Shown: positions 9,918-16,668, counted from the first letter of the stretch. The stretch is DNA of 37,478 nt from Clostridia bacterium DTU025 (GCA_001513145.1 LFSP01000039.1:1-37478); one strand, 5' to 3'. Program-made: numbers and translations. Notes: generated from the sequence alone by a model not told the origin.

Positions 9918-9943
9918 TAGTATCAACCGCTAGTATCAACCGC
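9918..9943 (+). repeat. 13-base tandem duplication upstream of tRNA-Ala
   Basis: TAGTATCAACCGC occurs twice without a gap (9918-9930 and 9931-9943) and is followed by another TAG. Each copy contains TAGTATCA, which also forms the -10 region of the tRNA-Ala promoter 27-39 bases downstream. Confidence 0.9.
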
Positions 9944-9946
9944 TAG

Positions 9947-9975
9947 TTGACTGGCGGCCTGCGCTGTGGTAGTAT
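9947..9975 (+). promoter_or_regulatory. Promoter of tRNA-Ala
   Basis: TTGACT (9947-9952), a 17-base spacer and TAGTAT (9970-9975), with TG one base before the -10 (extended type). The predicted start near 9982 is about 15 bases before the tRNA. Confidence 0.8.
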
Positions 9976-9996
9976 CAGTTGTGCAGTATGACGTGT

Positions 9997-10072
9997 GGGC
10001 CCGTAGCTCAGCTGGGAGAGCGCTAGAATCGCACTCTAGAGGTCGCGCGTTCGATCCGCGTCGGGTCCACCA
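9997..10072 (+). tRNA. tRNA-Ala (anticodon CGC)
   Basis: A 76-base cloverleaf with acceptor GGGCCCG/CGGGTCC including the alanine identity pair G3-U70. The D-arm is GCTC/GAGC, the anticodon stem CTAGA/TCTAG has loop ATCGCAC (anticodon CGC), and the T-arm and encoded CCA are complete. It reads GCG codons, which are frequent in this GC-rich genome. Confidence 0.95.
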
Positions 10073-10090
10073 ATTACATAGCAGTCGTTC

Positions 10091-10123
10091 AGGCGAGGGC
10101 GTAACGCCCTCGCCTTTCTGCTT
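10091..10123 (+). terminator. Terminator of tRNA-Ala
   Basis: AGGCGAGGGC (10091-10100) pairs with GCCCTCGCCT (10106-10115) around GTAAC, followed by TTCTGCTT. It is a strong GC-rich stem with a modest U-tract. Confidence 0.8.
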
Positions 10124-10204
10124 ACCAGTTACACGCGTTGTGCCATCGCCGCCCTCGCGAACCGCCACGAAGCCCTCGGTCTTCCGCACCGGACTTGGCC
10201 TGAA

Positions 10205-10258
10205 ATCCACGATCCTGTGGATCTCGCACGTCCAAATCCTCTGTCCTGTGGATTACCG
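10205..10258. repeat. Palindromic interspersed repeat, copy 1
   Basis: Two small hairpins, ATCCAC/GTGGAT (10205-10222) and AATCC/GGATT, flank the core ACGTCCAAATCC. It aligns without gaps to the copy at 10435, with roughly three quarters of positions identical. Confidence 0.75.
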
Positions 10259-10266
10259 CATCCCAG

Positions 10267-10294
10267 ATCCACAGGGTTGAGGACTTGACGTTCC
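10267..10294. repeat. Palindromic interspersed repeat, degraded copy
   Basis: ATCCACAGGGTTGAGGAC followed by TTGACGTTCC resembles the first half of the neighbouring copies (ATCCACAATTCTGTGGAC followed by a GACGTCC core) but has lost the stem complementarity. It is probably a decayed copy. Confidence 0.45.
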
Positions 10295-10434
10295 ATGGTC
10301 GGCGGACGGCTGACGCCCCCAAGTAGCGTTCGAGATGCCCCTCGACGATACCGCAGCTAGAAGCAGCATTGTTGGCAGGCCCGGAGGGCATGTGTTCATC
10401 TCTGCCTCTGGCGCAACCGAGGGCTTAGGCACCG

Positions 10435-10488
10435 ATCCACAATTCTGTGGACCTCGGACGTCCAAATCCGCTACTTCGTGGATTTCGC
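10435..10488. repeat. Palindromic interspersed repeat, copy 2
   Basis: ATCCACAATTCTGTGGACC (10435-10453), then CTCGGACGTCCAAATCC, then a second arm pair AAATCC/GGATTT. It starts exactly 230 bases after copy 1 and keeps both hairpins despite sequence changes in the loops, suggesting that the structure matters or that it spread as a unit. Confidence 0.75.
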
Positions 10489-10579
10489 CCACTCTAAGCT
10501 CCCCCTACTCTGTGTCCATCCGCCGCATCTTCAAGGGCCGGAAAAGTAGGAGAAAGGTGCATTGCGTCGAATGTCACAC

Positions 10580-10697
10580 ATTAGTGTCTCTCCGAGCCCG
10601 TCGCGCTGTAGCCGCGATGCACGCCTGGCCAAGGGTGACGGGCCGACAGGGTGCGACTGGAAACTGTCGTGCCTCCCATTGCGGAAAGGAGAGCGGC
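10580..10697 (+). ncRNA. Moco riboswitch (molybdenum cofactor motif)
   Basis: Cis-regulatory RNA that senses molybdenum (or tungsten) cofactor. P1 pairs CTCTCC (10588-10593) with GGAGAG (10688-10693). A perfect inner stem pairs GCCCGTC (10596-10602) with GACGGGC (10637-10643). A hairpin pairs GTGCGAC (10651-10657) with GTCGTGC (10666-10672). The most diagnostic part is CCTCCC (10672-10677), five bases, then GGAAAGG, closely matching the 3' part of the E. coli moaA leader as I remember it. An alternative CGACAG/CTGTCG pairing (10644-10649 with 10664-10669) may be part of the switch. The call rests on primary motif and pairing and has not been scored by a covariance model. Confidence 0.85.
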
Positions 10698-10756
10698 TGG
10701 TTCGGTCTGTACTGCCGCGCCCGCGCGCTTTCCGGTGCCGGGCGCGGCTTCTTTCT
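10693..10756 (+). terminator. Riboswitch expression platform: terminator with antiterminator arm
   Basis: A perfect 10-bp stem pairs GCCGCGCCCG (10714-10723) with CGGGCGCGGC (10739-10748) and is followed by TTCTTTCT. GCGGC (10693-10697), directly after and sharing one base with the 3' strand of P1, can instead pair with GCCGC (10714-10718) and break the terminator. Ligand-stabilised P1 would then favour termination, so the likely logic is off when cofactor is plentiful; the direction is inferred. Confidence 0.75.
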
Positions 10757-10786
10757 AGCGCCTGGACTAGAACTGGAGGGTCTAAA

Positions 10787-12151
10787 TTGTCAGGCAACAA
10801 ATGTACTCGCATCTGCGTGGAACGTCTGCTCATGCCGCTGGGGCTTACGGCCGTGGTGGCGACGGTGCTGATGGCGCTGGTGGTGGCGCTGGCGCTGGCG
10901 CCGGCGCCACCAGTCTCGGCAGCCTCGGCTGACGGGTTCCTCCAGAGACTCTCCGGCTTCGGCCAGACGGAGCTGGTGTTCGCCGTGGCTGGCGATCCTC
11001 AGGGGAGGGAAGAGGTGTGGTCGCAGGTTGTGAAGGCGCTCAACTCCGTGTCGCCTGCGCCCAAGTTCACGCTTCTCCTCGGCGATCTGGTTGCCAGCGG
11101 CACAGAGCCGCAGTACAAGGCTTTCGCCGACAGCGCCAAGGCGCTGAAGATGCCGTTCTATGCCGTGCCCGGCAACCACGACATCAGGGGCGACGGAGCC
11201 GCCCTGTTCCGGCGATATGTGTCTGACAAGCTGTACTACTCGTTCGAAGAAGGCGGCTACAAGTTCATAGGCTTGAATACCGGCGACGGCCAAGTCGACG
11301 CGGAACAGATGCAGTGGCTCCAGAAAGAGCTTGCAGGGGAAGGTCGCAAGATCGTGTTCATGCACATCCCGCTTGAGGACCCCAGGCCAGGAGGCGACCA
11401 CGCGCTGCTTGGCAGGGCGCAGGCCGACGAGCTGCACGCGATGTTCGCTTCGTCCAACGTGGTCGCGGTGTTCAGCGGACACGTGCACATGTTCGCCCAG
11501 CACGAGGCGGACGGCGTGCTCTACGTCACCTCCGGAGGTGCCGGCGCCGCGCTTTACGCATCGCCGGAGGAGGGCGGCATGTTCCATTTCGCGCTGGTTA
11601 GGGTGAGGGACGACGAGATCACTGTGGAGCCCCAGCCGGTGCAGACCCAGGTGACCGATCCCAGCGTCGAGGTGAGCGGCCCCAGCGGGACCATCAAGTA
11701 CAGTTTGGGGCAGCTCATGCAGATGTCGTCGGTGGAGGGAGCGTCCGCCTTCGAGAACAGGTTCGGCAACTTCACCGGCCACGGAGTGTACCTGGGCGTG
11801 CCCGTGGCCGACCTCGTGGCCGCGGTCGGCGGAATCCAGCCCGGCGACGTGCTCCGGGTGCAGTCCAGCGACGGCTACGAGCAGGACTACGCCTACGATA
11901 ATGTCCATCCCACCCCCCAGTGGGCCGAGCTGCAGGGCATCATGGTGCTTGCCGTGGAGAAGGATGGGATTACCATGCCCGCGTGGGGCGACGGCCCGCG
12001 AATCGTGTTCATCCCGCCCGACGGCTTGTACCACAACACCGACTGCGCGGCCACGTCCGCTCCAGGGCAGGGGTGGAACGTGTATCAATCCGCAGGGGCC
12101 CGATGGGCCCGGTACGTCAGCAGGATCCAAGTTGTGCCATCAGGAAACTAG
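10787..12151 (+). CDS. Secreted metallophosphoesterase fused to a molybdopterin-binding-like domain
   Basis: Predicted exported protein of 454 residues. A signal peptide or anchor (about 14-45, VATVLMALVVALALAPAP) is followed by a calcineurin-like phosphoesterase domain: AGDPQ at the usual DxH position (His replaced by Gln), LLGDLV, PGNHD, FMHIP and FSGHVH, so most metal ligands remain. The last 170 residues resemble the sulfite-oxidase-type molybdopterin-binding fold (VYLGVPVADLVAAVGG, then VQSSDGYEQDY, ending WARYVSRIQVV) but lack the catalytic cysteine motif. The TTG start at 10787 is six bases after GGAGGG; no ATG candidate is as well placed. As first gene behind a Moco riboswitch it may trim phosphate or nucleotide from extracellular pterin cofactor and hold the product; this role is inference. 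Confidence 0.8.
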   Translation: MSGNKCTRICVERLLMPLGLTAVVATVLMALVVALALAPAPPVSAASADGFLQRLSGFGQTELVFAVAGDPQGREEVWSQVVKALNSVSPAPKFTLLLGDLVASGTEPQYKAFADSAKALKMPFYAVPGNHDIRGDGAALFRRYVSDKLYYSFEEGGYKFIGLNTGDGQVDAEQMQWLQKELAGEGRKIVFMHIPLEDPRPGGDHALLGRAQADELHAMFASSNVVAVFSGHVHMFAQHEADGVLYVTSGGAGAALYASPEEGGMFHFALVRVRDDEITVEPQPVQTQVTDPSVEVSGPSGTIKYSLGQLMQMSSVEGASAFENRFGNFTGHGVYLGVPVADLVAAVGGIQPGDVLRVQSSDGYEQDYAYDNVHPTPQWAELQGIMVLAVEKDGITMPAWGDGPRIVFIPPDGLYHNTDCAATSAPGQGWNVYQSAGARWARYVSRIQVVPSGN

Positions 12152-12164
12152 GGAGGTTTGAGAA

Positions 12165-13160
12165 GTGAAGAAGCGAGCTTTATTCACCACTGCCATCCTG
12201 ACCATCACCATGATCGCCGTTCTTGCGGCAGGCGTCTTGGCGGGCACCATGTCTCCCACCGACGTGGTCACCCTGGTGTCCGGTTCCAACAGCGTCGTTC
12301 TCACAGCGGGGGATCTGGCTAACATGAACGCCGTGGAAGTGCAAGCTGCCTTCCTGCGCACCACCGGCAGGATCGAGGGCCCTGCAGTTTACAAGGGCGT
12401 GCCTTTGGATGATCTTCTGTCCAAAGTGGGCGGCATGAGCGCGGCGCAGGCCATCAGGGTGACTTCACGGGATGGCTATGCCATGACCTACAGCTACTCT
12501 CAGACCAGGGGCAGCGTGCTGACTTATGACAATGAAGGCAACGTCTCCAAGGTGGGCGGGGTCGAGATGTTCCTGGCCTTCGAGTCCACCAGGGACGGCG
12601 CAGATAGCCTTCCCAGGCTGATCCTGGCCCACAGGGACAACGTAGTCGTTACCGATGGTCACTACTGGGCCAAGCAGGTGGCCAGCATCGAAGTGGTGCC
12701 CGGCGTCGAGGACTGGGTCATCAAGCTCAACGGCATTGAGCAGGCCGATCTGGACAGGTCGGCGTTCGAGTCGATAGTCACGTGCCCCGATACCCCGCAC
12801 CCTGGCGTGAAGGTCACAGTTGAAGAGAAGGACGGATCCACCTCCACCTATGTTGGAGCTCCGCTGTGGGTCATCGTGTCGATGATCGACGGCGGCGACG
12901 CCCCGGGTGGCCACTACATGTTCAATGACGATCTGGCCGCCCAAGGCTACACTGTGAGACTGGTGGCCGTCGACGGAACCACGGTGGACATCGACTCGAA
13001 GCTGATGGCGCGGAACGATGACGTGGTGCTGGCGTACGTCAAGAACGGTCAGGAGCTCCCAATGGACTCCGAGGGCCCGCTGAGGCTGGTGGGCAGCGCT
13101 CTGCCTTCAAGAAGGGACTCCCTGAAACAGATCGTTGAGATCCAGCTGGTGGGCTTCTAG
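12165..13160 (+). CDS. Secreted protein with two molybdopterin-binding-like domains
   Basis: Predicted exported protein of 331 residues with a clear signal peptide (KKRALFTTAILTITMIAVLAA, cleavage near residue 26). Two related domains follow, at about 30-185 and 186-331. The first has TAGDLANMNAVEVQ, VYKGVPLDDLLSKVGG, RVTSRDGYAMTYSYSQ and WAKQVASIEVV. The second has YVGAPLWVIVSMIDGG, TVRLVAVDGTTVDI, LRLVGSALP and QIVEIQLVG. This is the fold family usually annotated as oxidoreductase molybdopterin-binding, but no Cys ligand in a CxGN-like setting is present, so a binding role is likelier than catalysis. The GTG start has GGAGG ten bases upstream, 13 bases after the previous stop. It probably acts at the cell surface with its neighbours. 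Confidence 0.7.
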   Translation: MKKRALFTTAILTITMIAVLAAGVLAGTMSPTDVVTLVSGSNSVVLTAGDLANMNAVEVQAAFLRTTGRIEGPAVYKGVPLDDLLSKVGGMSAAQAIRVTSRDGYAMTYSYSQTRGSVLTYDNEGNVSKVGGVEMFLAFESTRDGADSLPRLILAHRDNVVVTDGHYWAKQVASIEVVPGVEDWVIKLNGIEQADLDRSAFESIVTCPDTPHPGVKVTVEEKDGSTSTYVGAPLWVIVSMIDGGDAPGGHYMFNDDLAAQGYTVRLVAVDGTTVDIDSKLMARNDDVVLAYVKNGQELPMDSEGPLRLVGSALPSRRDSLKQIVEIQLVGF

Positions 13161-13162
13161 GC

Positions 13163-14203
13163 ATGTACTACTTCTCCACCAGGGATCTGGTGCTCATCGC
13201 CGCCACGAGCGCCGCCGGCGGCGTGCTCAGCTCGTACGTGGGCTACCTGGGGAACCTGATGAACCGACTGTTCGGAGTGCCGTTCGGCGCCGGGCAGTTC
13301 ATGGCCGGGCTGCACGTGTTCTGGTTCGTGCTGGCCAGGGCCATCATCGGCCGCACCGGCGCGGGCACCCTCACTGGCTTGCTGAAGGGGCTCGTGGAGT
13401 TCTTCGCAGGCAGCACCCACGGCGCAGTTGTGGTGCTGGTGTCGGTTGTTGAGGGGATCATCGTAGACCTGGTGCTGCTGCCGTACAGGCGGCCTTCGCG
13501 GCCGCCTGCGGCGGCAATGGGTCTAGCGGGCGGGCTGGCATCGGCATCCAACGTTCTGGTGTTCCAGGGCCTGTTCTTTTCCGGAGTGTCGCTGGGATAC
13601 ATCGCCCTCATGCTGGCCTTCGCCTTCATGTCAGGCGCGGTGTTCGGCGGGGTCTTCACCGCCGGCGTGCTGGAGGCCGCCGCTGTTGCCGGGCTTCTCA
13701 AGATACCTGGAGACGGAGGGCATCGCGCGCAGACTAGAAAGCCGCGCAGCGCGGCGTTGCTGCTTTTCTCGGCGGTTCTGGCCCTGACGCTGGCAGGCGG
13801 TGCAGTGTACTACTTCACGTCGGTGAAGGTGAGCTTTGCAGACGGACCTGCCGTGGCGGTGCAGGGGAACATCGAGAGGCCCTACGAGTACCGAGAGGAG
13901 AGCTTCAGCCGCGAAGTGATTACCGTTCGGGCCGAGCTGGTCGGGCAGGTGACGTACGTACCTCCTGCGGACTACTCGGGCGTGCCCATGGGGCGCATAC
14001 TCGAATACGCCAGGCCCAAAGCCAGCGCCGCGAGGCTCAGGGCCATCGGCAGCGATGGCTACGAGGCCATTTTCGACCTGTCGGCGGCCATGGACCAACC
14101 TGATCTCATCGTGCATTTCGACGGTGAAGACTACCGCATCGTAGCTCCCGGGTGGGACGGTGCCTTCTGGGTGAGGAAATTGGCGAGGCTGGTGGTGGAT
14201 TAG
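13163..14203 (+). CDS. ECF S-component (YkoE-like) fused to a molybdopterin-binding-like domain
   Basis: Predicted membrane protein of 346 residues. Residues 1-190 form five or six membrane segments with the pattern of the YkoE-type S-component (GNLMNRLFGVPFGAGQFMAGLH, then FVLARAIIGRTGAGTLTGLLKGLVEFFAGSTHG). Another membrane helix at about 195-217 (LLLFSAVLALTLAGGAVYYF) leads to a C-terminal domain of roughly 125 residues of the same molybdopterin-binding-like type as in the two upstream proteins (DYSGVPMGRILEYARP, AIGSDGYEAIFDLS, WVRKLARLVV). If the helix count is right, that domain is outside the cell. The ATG follows the previous stop by two bases; the EcfA gene starts one base after its own stop. 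Proposed role: capture and membrane passage of a pterin-like ligand. YkoE members usually serve hydroxymethylpyrimidine/thiamine, so that alternative must be considered, but no TPP riboswitch is seen. Confidence 0.72.
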   Translation: MYYFSTRDLVLIAATSAAGGVLSSYVGYLGNLMNRLFGVPFGAGQFMAGLHVFWFVLARAIIGRTGAGTLTGLLKGLVEFFAGSTHGAVVVLVSVVEGIIVDLVLLPYRRPSRPPAAAMGLAGGLASASNVLVFQGLFFSGVSLGYIALMLAFAFMSGAVFGGVFTAGVLEAAAVAGLLKIPGDGGHRAQTRKPRSAALLLFSAVLALTLAGGAVYYFTSVKVSFADGPAVAVQGNIERPYEYREESFSREVITVRAELVGQVTYVPPADYSGVPMGRILEYARPKASAARLRAIGSDGYEAIFDLSAAMDQPDLIVHFDGEDYRIVAPGWDGAFWVRKLARLVVD

Positions 14204-14204
14204 G

Positions 14205-15698
14205 GTGACGACCGCCGCATGGGGCGAGGTCGCGGTTGAGGCTGTCGACTTGAGCGTCTGGTACCCGGGACGGGAGCAGCCCGCGCTGGACAGCGTCAGC
14301 CTGACCGTACGCCAGGGCGAACGGGTGCTTATCACAGGGGCCACCGGCTCGGGCAAGTCCACCTTTGCGCACTGCATTACAGGTTTCATCCCAGGGTTCA
14401 TTGACGCGAGAACCCGGGGCGAGCTGAGGGTTCTCGGACGGAACCCGGCGCGGGCCGACGTGTTCGAGATGGCCCAGTCAGTGGGGCTGGTCCAGCAGGA
14501 TCCCGAAGGCCAGTTCTGCACCATGACGGTGGACGATGAGGTGGCCTTCGGCCCCGAGAACCTCGGCCTCTCCGTGGGCGAGATCCAGCGCCGGTCTGCG
14601 AAAGCTCTGAGCCTTGCCTGCGCGTCGCACCTTTCCGGCAGACGGTTGAGCGAGCTTTCAGGGGGCGAGAAACAGCGGGTAGCGCTGGCCGCGGTCCTTG
14701 CGATGAACCCCCGCGTTCTGTTGCTGGACGAGCCGGCCGCGCACCTGGATCCCGTATCGGCCCGGGCGATGGCCAGAGCCCTTGACGGGTTAGGGAGTGA
14801 GCTCGCCGTCATCGTCATCGAGCACAAGCCGTGGAGGTTCGCGAGCTTTGCCTACAGGGAGATAGCGCTGGACTCAGGAAGAGTGGTTGCGGACGGCCCC
14901 ACCGGTAGCCTCCCCGGTCACGCCACGCCGCCGCGCACGTGGACCCCGGGGCCCCCGGCTCCCGCCCGCGTTGGGGCGCCCGCAGTGGAGGCCACAGGGA
15001 TACGCGCGGGCTACGGTTCTCATCAAGTGCTCCACGACGCCTGGATCAGGGCGTGGCCTGGGGAGATAATTGGGCTCATTGGAGACAACGGCAGCGGCAA
15101 GACAACGCTTCTGAGGGTGCTGATGGGCCTTGTGAAGCCCTGGAGCGGACGCGTGGCCTTCGCAGGGCGCGACGCAGACTCCATGCCTGTGCACCGCAGG
15201 GCCGAGCACCTTGGGCTGGTGTTCCAGAACCCCAATCACCAGATCTTCACCCAGTCGGTGCTGGAGGAGGTCACGATCGGACTCACGGCAAGGGGGATTT
15301 CGCACGCCGATGCAGAGGCGGCGGCCATGCCTGCCCTGGCCAGGCTGGGGCTTGCCGAAAGAGAACGTGAGCATCCGTTGACCCTGAGCTTCGGCCAGAA
15401 AAGGAGGCTGAACCTGGCCGCGGTCGAGGCCCTGAACCCGGGCGCCCTGCTCCTGGACGAGCCGTTCGCGGGCCAGGATCCCGGCAGAGCACAGAGCCTC
15501 GCAGACAGCCTGCGTCTTCTGGCCCAGCAGGGCAGAGCCATAGTGGTGGTAGGTCACGACCCTGACATCATGGCGTGGTGCTGCCACCGGCTGGTCTTCA
15601 TGAAGCAGGGAAGGACGGTCTTCGATCTGAGACCTGAGGAAGCCCTGGAGGAGCTGGAAAGGATGGGCGAGATTGACTACCTCTGGGCGAGCGCGTAG
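14205..15698 (+). CDS. ECF transporter ATPase, two fused EcfA domains
   Basis: Cytoplasmic energising subunit of an ECF transporter, 497 residues, with two ABC domains in one chain (as in YkoD). Domain 1 has Walker A GATGSGKST, Q-loop QQDPEGQF, signature LSGGEKQRV and Walker B VLLLDEPAAHLD. Domain 2, after a Pro/Ala-rich linker at about residue 240-260, has Walker A GDNGSGKTT, Q-loop FQNPNHQIF, signature LSFGQKRRL and Walker B ALLLDEPFAGQD. Both sites look competent, though the second signature has Phe for the usual second Gly. The GTG start lies one base after the S-component stop, without a strong Shine-Dalgarno site, implying coupling. The 3' end overlaps the EcfT gene by 26 bases. Confidence 0.9.
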   Translation: MTTAAWGEVAVEAVDLSVWYPGREQPALDSVSLTVRQGERVLITGATGSGKSTFAHCITGFIPGFIDARTRGELRVLGRNPARADVFEMAQSVGLVQQDPEGQFCTMTVDDEVAFGPENLGLSVGEIQRRSAKALSLACASHLSGRRLSELSGGEKQRVALAAVLAMNPRVLLLDEPAAHLDPVSARAMARALDGLGSELAVIVIEHKPWRFASFAYREIALDSGRVVADGPTGSLPGHATPPRTWTPGPPAPARVGAPAVEATGIRAGYGSHQVLHDAWIRAWPGEIIGLIGDNGSGKTTLLRVLMGLVKPWSGRVAFAGRDADSMPVHRRAEHLGLVFQNPNHQIFTQSVLEEVTIGLTARGISHADAEAAAMPALARLGLAEREREHPLTLSFGQKRRLNLAAVEALNPGALLLDEPFAGQDPGRAQSLADSLRLLAQQGRAIVVVGHDPDIMAWCCHRLVFMKQGRTVFDLRPEEALEELERMGEIDYLWASA

Positions 15699-16380
15699 GT
15701 ACGCGCCCAACCCTTTGGCCGCTGGAGCTCTGCTTGCTGCAATCTGCGTTCTGGCGGTTCGGATCCGTGTGCCTGAGCATGGGGCGGTCCTTGCAGGCGC
15801 GCTGTTCGTGCTCCACTTCGCGCTGGGGCTGACAGACGGGCTCGTGCGGCGCAGGCTCTTCAGGATCGTGGTGTTCGCGGTGTTCCTGTTTCTGGCACAG
15901 CTCCTCCTGGTGAGAGGGCAGTCGGTGGAAGCGCGGATGGCCAGTGGCATGTTGATGTCGCTCAGGTTCGTGAATATCGTGATGGCCAGCAGCCTGTTCG
16001 TGGCGGCCACGGATCCGGAGTCGCTGGCGTACGCCCTTATGCAGGCGGGATTGCCCTACCGATACGGCTACGCTCTGGTGGCAGCTCTCCGGTTCGTCCC
16101 GTATTTACAGGAGGAGACGGCCACGGTGCTGGCGGCCCAGGCGGCTCGGGGCATCGGCGTGGACAGGCCGTCCCTGCCAGGGGTATACCTCAGGGCGAGG
16201 TACACCTTCATTCCGGTCACCGTTGCCGCTCTGAGCCGTGTGGACTCGCTGGCCATGTCCATGGAGGGCCGCTGCTTCGGGTTACATGCCAAGAGGACGT
16301 TCCGCAGGAGAATACCTTTCACGGCGGCGGACTTCCTGATGCTGACTCTTGCCATTGTTCTGTCGGCTCTCATCGTGTAG
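15673..16380 (+). CDS. ECF transporter transmembrane subunit EcfT
   Basis: Membrane coupling subunit that links the ATPases to the S-component, 235 residues with about five hydrophobic segments. The two cytoplasmic coupling motifs of EcfT are recognisable: AAQAARG (about residue 155) and SMEGRCFG (about 198), variants of the paired Ala-Arg-Gly motifs that dock on EcfA. The TTG at 15673 has AAAGGA at nine bases and lies inside the end of the ATPase gene. With the two upstream genes it completes a dedicated group I ECF transporter, in the order S-AA-T. A separate promoter for the following ferredoxin overlaps its last codons. Confidence 0.85.
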   Translation: MTTSGRARRYAPNPLAAGALLAAICVLAVRIRVPEHGAVLAGALFVLHFALGLTDGLVRRRLFRIVVFAVFLFLAQLLLVRGQSVEARMASGMLMSLRFVNIVMASSLFVAATDPESLAYALMQAGLPYRYGYALVAALRFVPYLQEETATVLAAQAARGIGVDRPSLPGVYLRARYTFIPVTVAALSRVDSLAMSMEGRCFGLHAKRTFRRRIPFTAADFLMLTLAIVLSALIV

Positions 16381-16383
16381 AAT
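16355..16383 (+). promoter_or_regulatory. Probable promoter of the ferredoxin gene
   Basis: TTGTTC (16355-16360), 17 bases, TAGAAT (16378-16383), within the last codons of EcfT. The start near 16390 would give a leader of about 50 bases. Confidence 0.45.
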
Positions 16384-16438
16384 TAAGCAGGCGTCCTATC
16401 TTTCTTTACTGACTTTACGGGTAAGGAGGACGAAGCAA

Positions 16439-16609
16439 TTGGCTTACAAGATCAACGATACTTGCATTGCGTGCGGTGCGTGCAAGCCTGAGTGCCCCAC
16501 TGAGGCCATCAGCGAGGGCGACATCTACGTGATCGACCCGGAGAAGTGCATCGATTGCGGCGCGTGCCACGATGTCTGCCCTGTGGAGGCGCCGAATCCT
16601 GAGAACTAG
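16439..16609 (+). CDS. 2[4Fe-4S] ferredoxin
   Basis: Small cytoplasmic electron carrier of 56 residues, the classic clostridial size. It has two near-symmetric cluster motifs: CIACGACKPECP and CIDCGACHDVCP, each CxxCxxCxxxCP. The TTG start at 16439 has a strong AAGGAGGA site eight bases upstream. It is a natural electron acceptor for the 2-oxoacid:ferredoxin oxidoreductase encoded at 19193-22230, although the two loci are separated by pdxS and glyA. Confidence 0.93.
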   Translation: MAYKINDTCIACGACKPECPTEAISEGDIYVIDPEKCIDCGACHDVCPVEAPNPEN

Positions 16610-16631
16610 GTGAACCAGACGAAGACCGATC

Positions 16632-16668
16632 ATGGACTCCCAGAATGCGCAGATGCTCGGGAGTCCAT
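16632..16668 (+). terminator. Hairpin after the ferredoxin gene
   Basis: ATGGACTCCC (16632-16641) pairs perfectly with GGGAGTCCAT (16659-16668) around a 17-base loop. No U-tract follows, so terminator function is uncertain; it separates ferredoxin from the pdxS promoter. Confidence 0.4.

Larger units (their letters stand above)
10124..10579. other. Gene-free spacer with dispersed repeats
   Basis: About 450 bases lie between the tRNA-Ala terminator and the Moco riboswitch. Open frames here have no start signals or recognisable family features. The stretch carries three copies of a short palindromic repeat (10205, 10267 and 10435). I found no consensus promoter for the riboswitch operon, although one must lie here. 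Confidence 0.5.

Noticed and set aside
10790-12130. Long minus-strand frame (446 codons) opposite the phosphoesterase gene
   Set aside because: His/Val/Arg-biased antisense translation without motifs; the plus strand has a signal peptide, phosphoesterase motifs and a proper ribosome-binding site.
13631-14827. Minus-strand frame of 398 codons opposite the ECF genes
   Set aside because: It spans the boundary of two clear plus-strand genes and has low-complexity Ser/Arg composition with no start signal.
13163-16380. Thiamine/hydroxymethylpyrimidine (YkoEDC) transporter as the primary call
   Set aside because: The S-AA-T organisation resembles YkoEDC, but no TPP riboswitch is present; the leader matches the Moco motif and three proteins carry molybdopterin-fold domains. 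It is kept only as the alternative.
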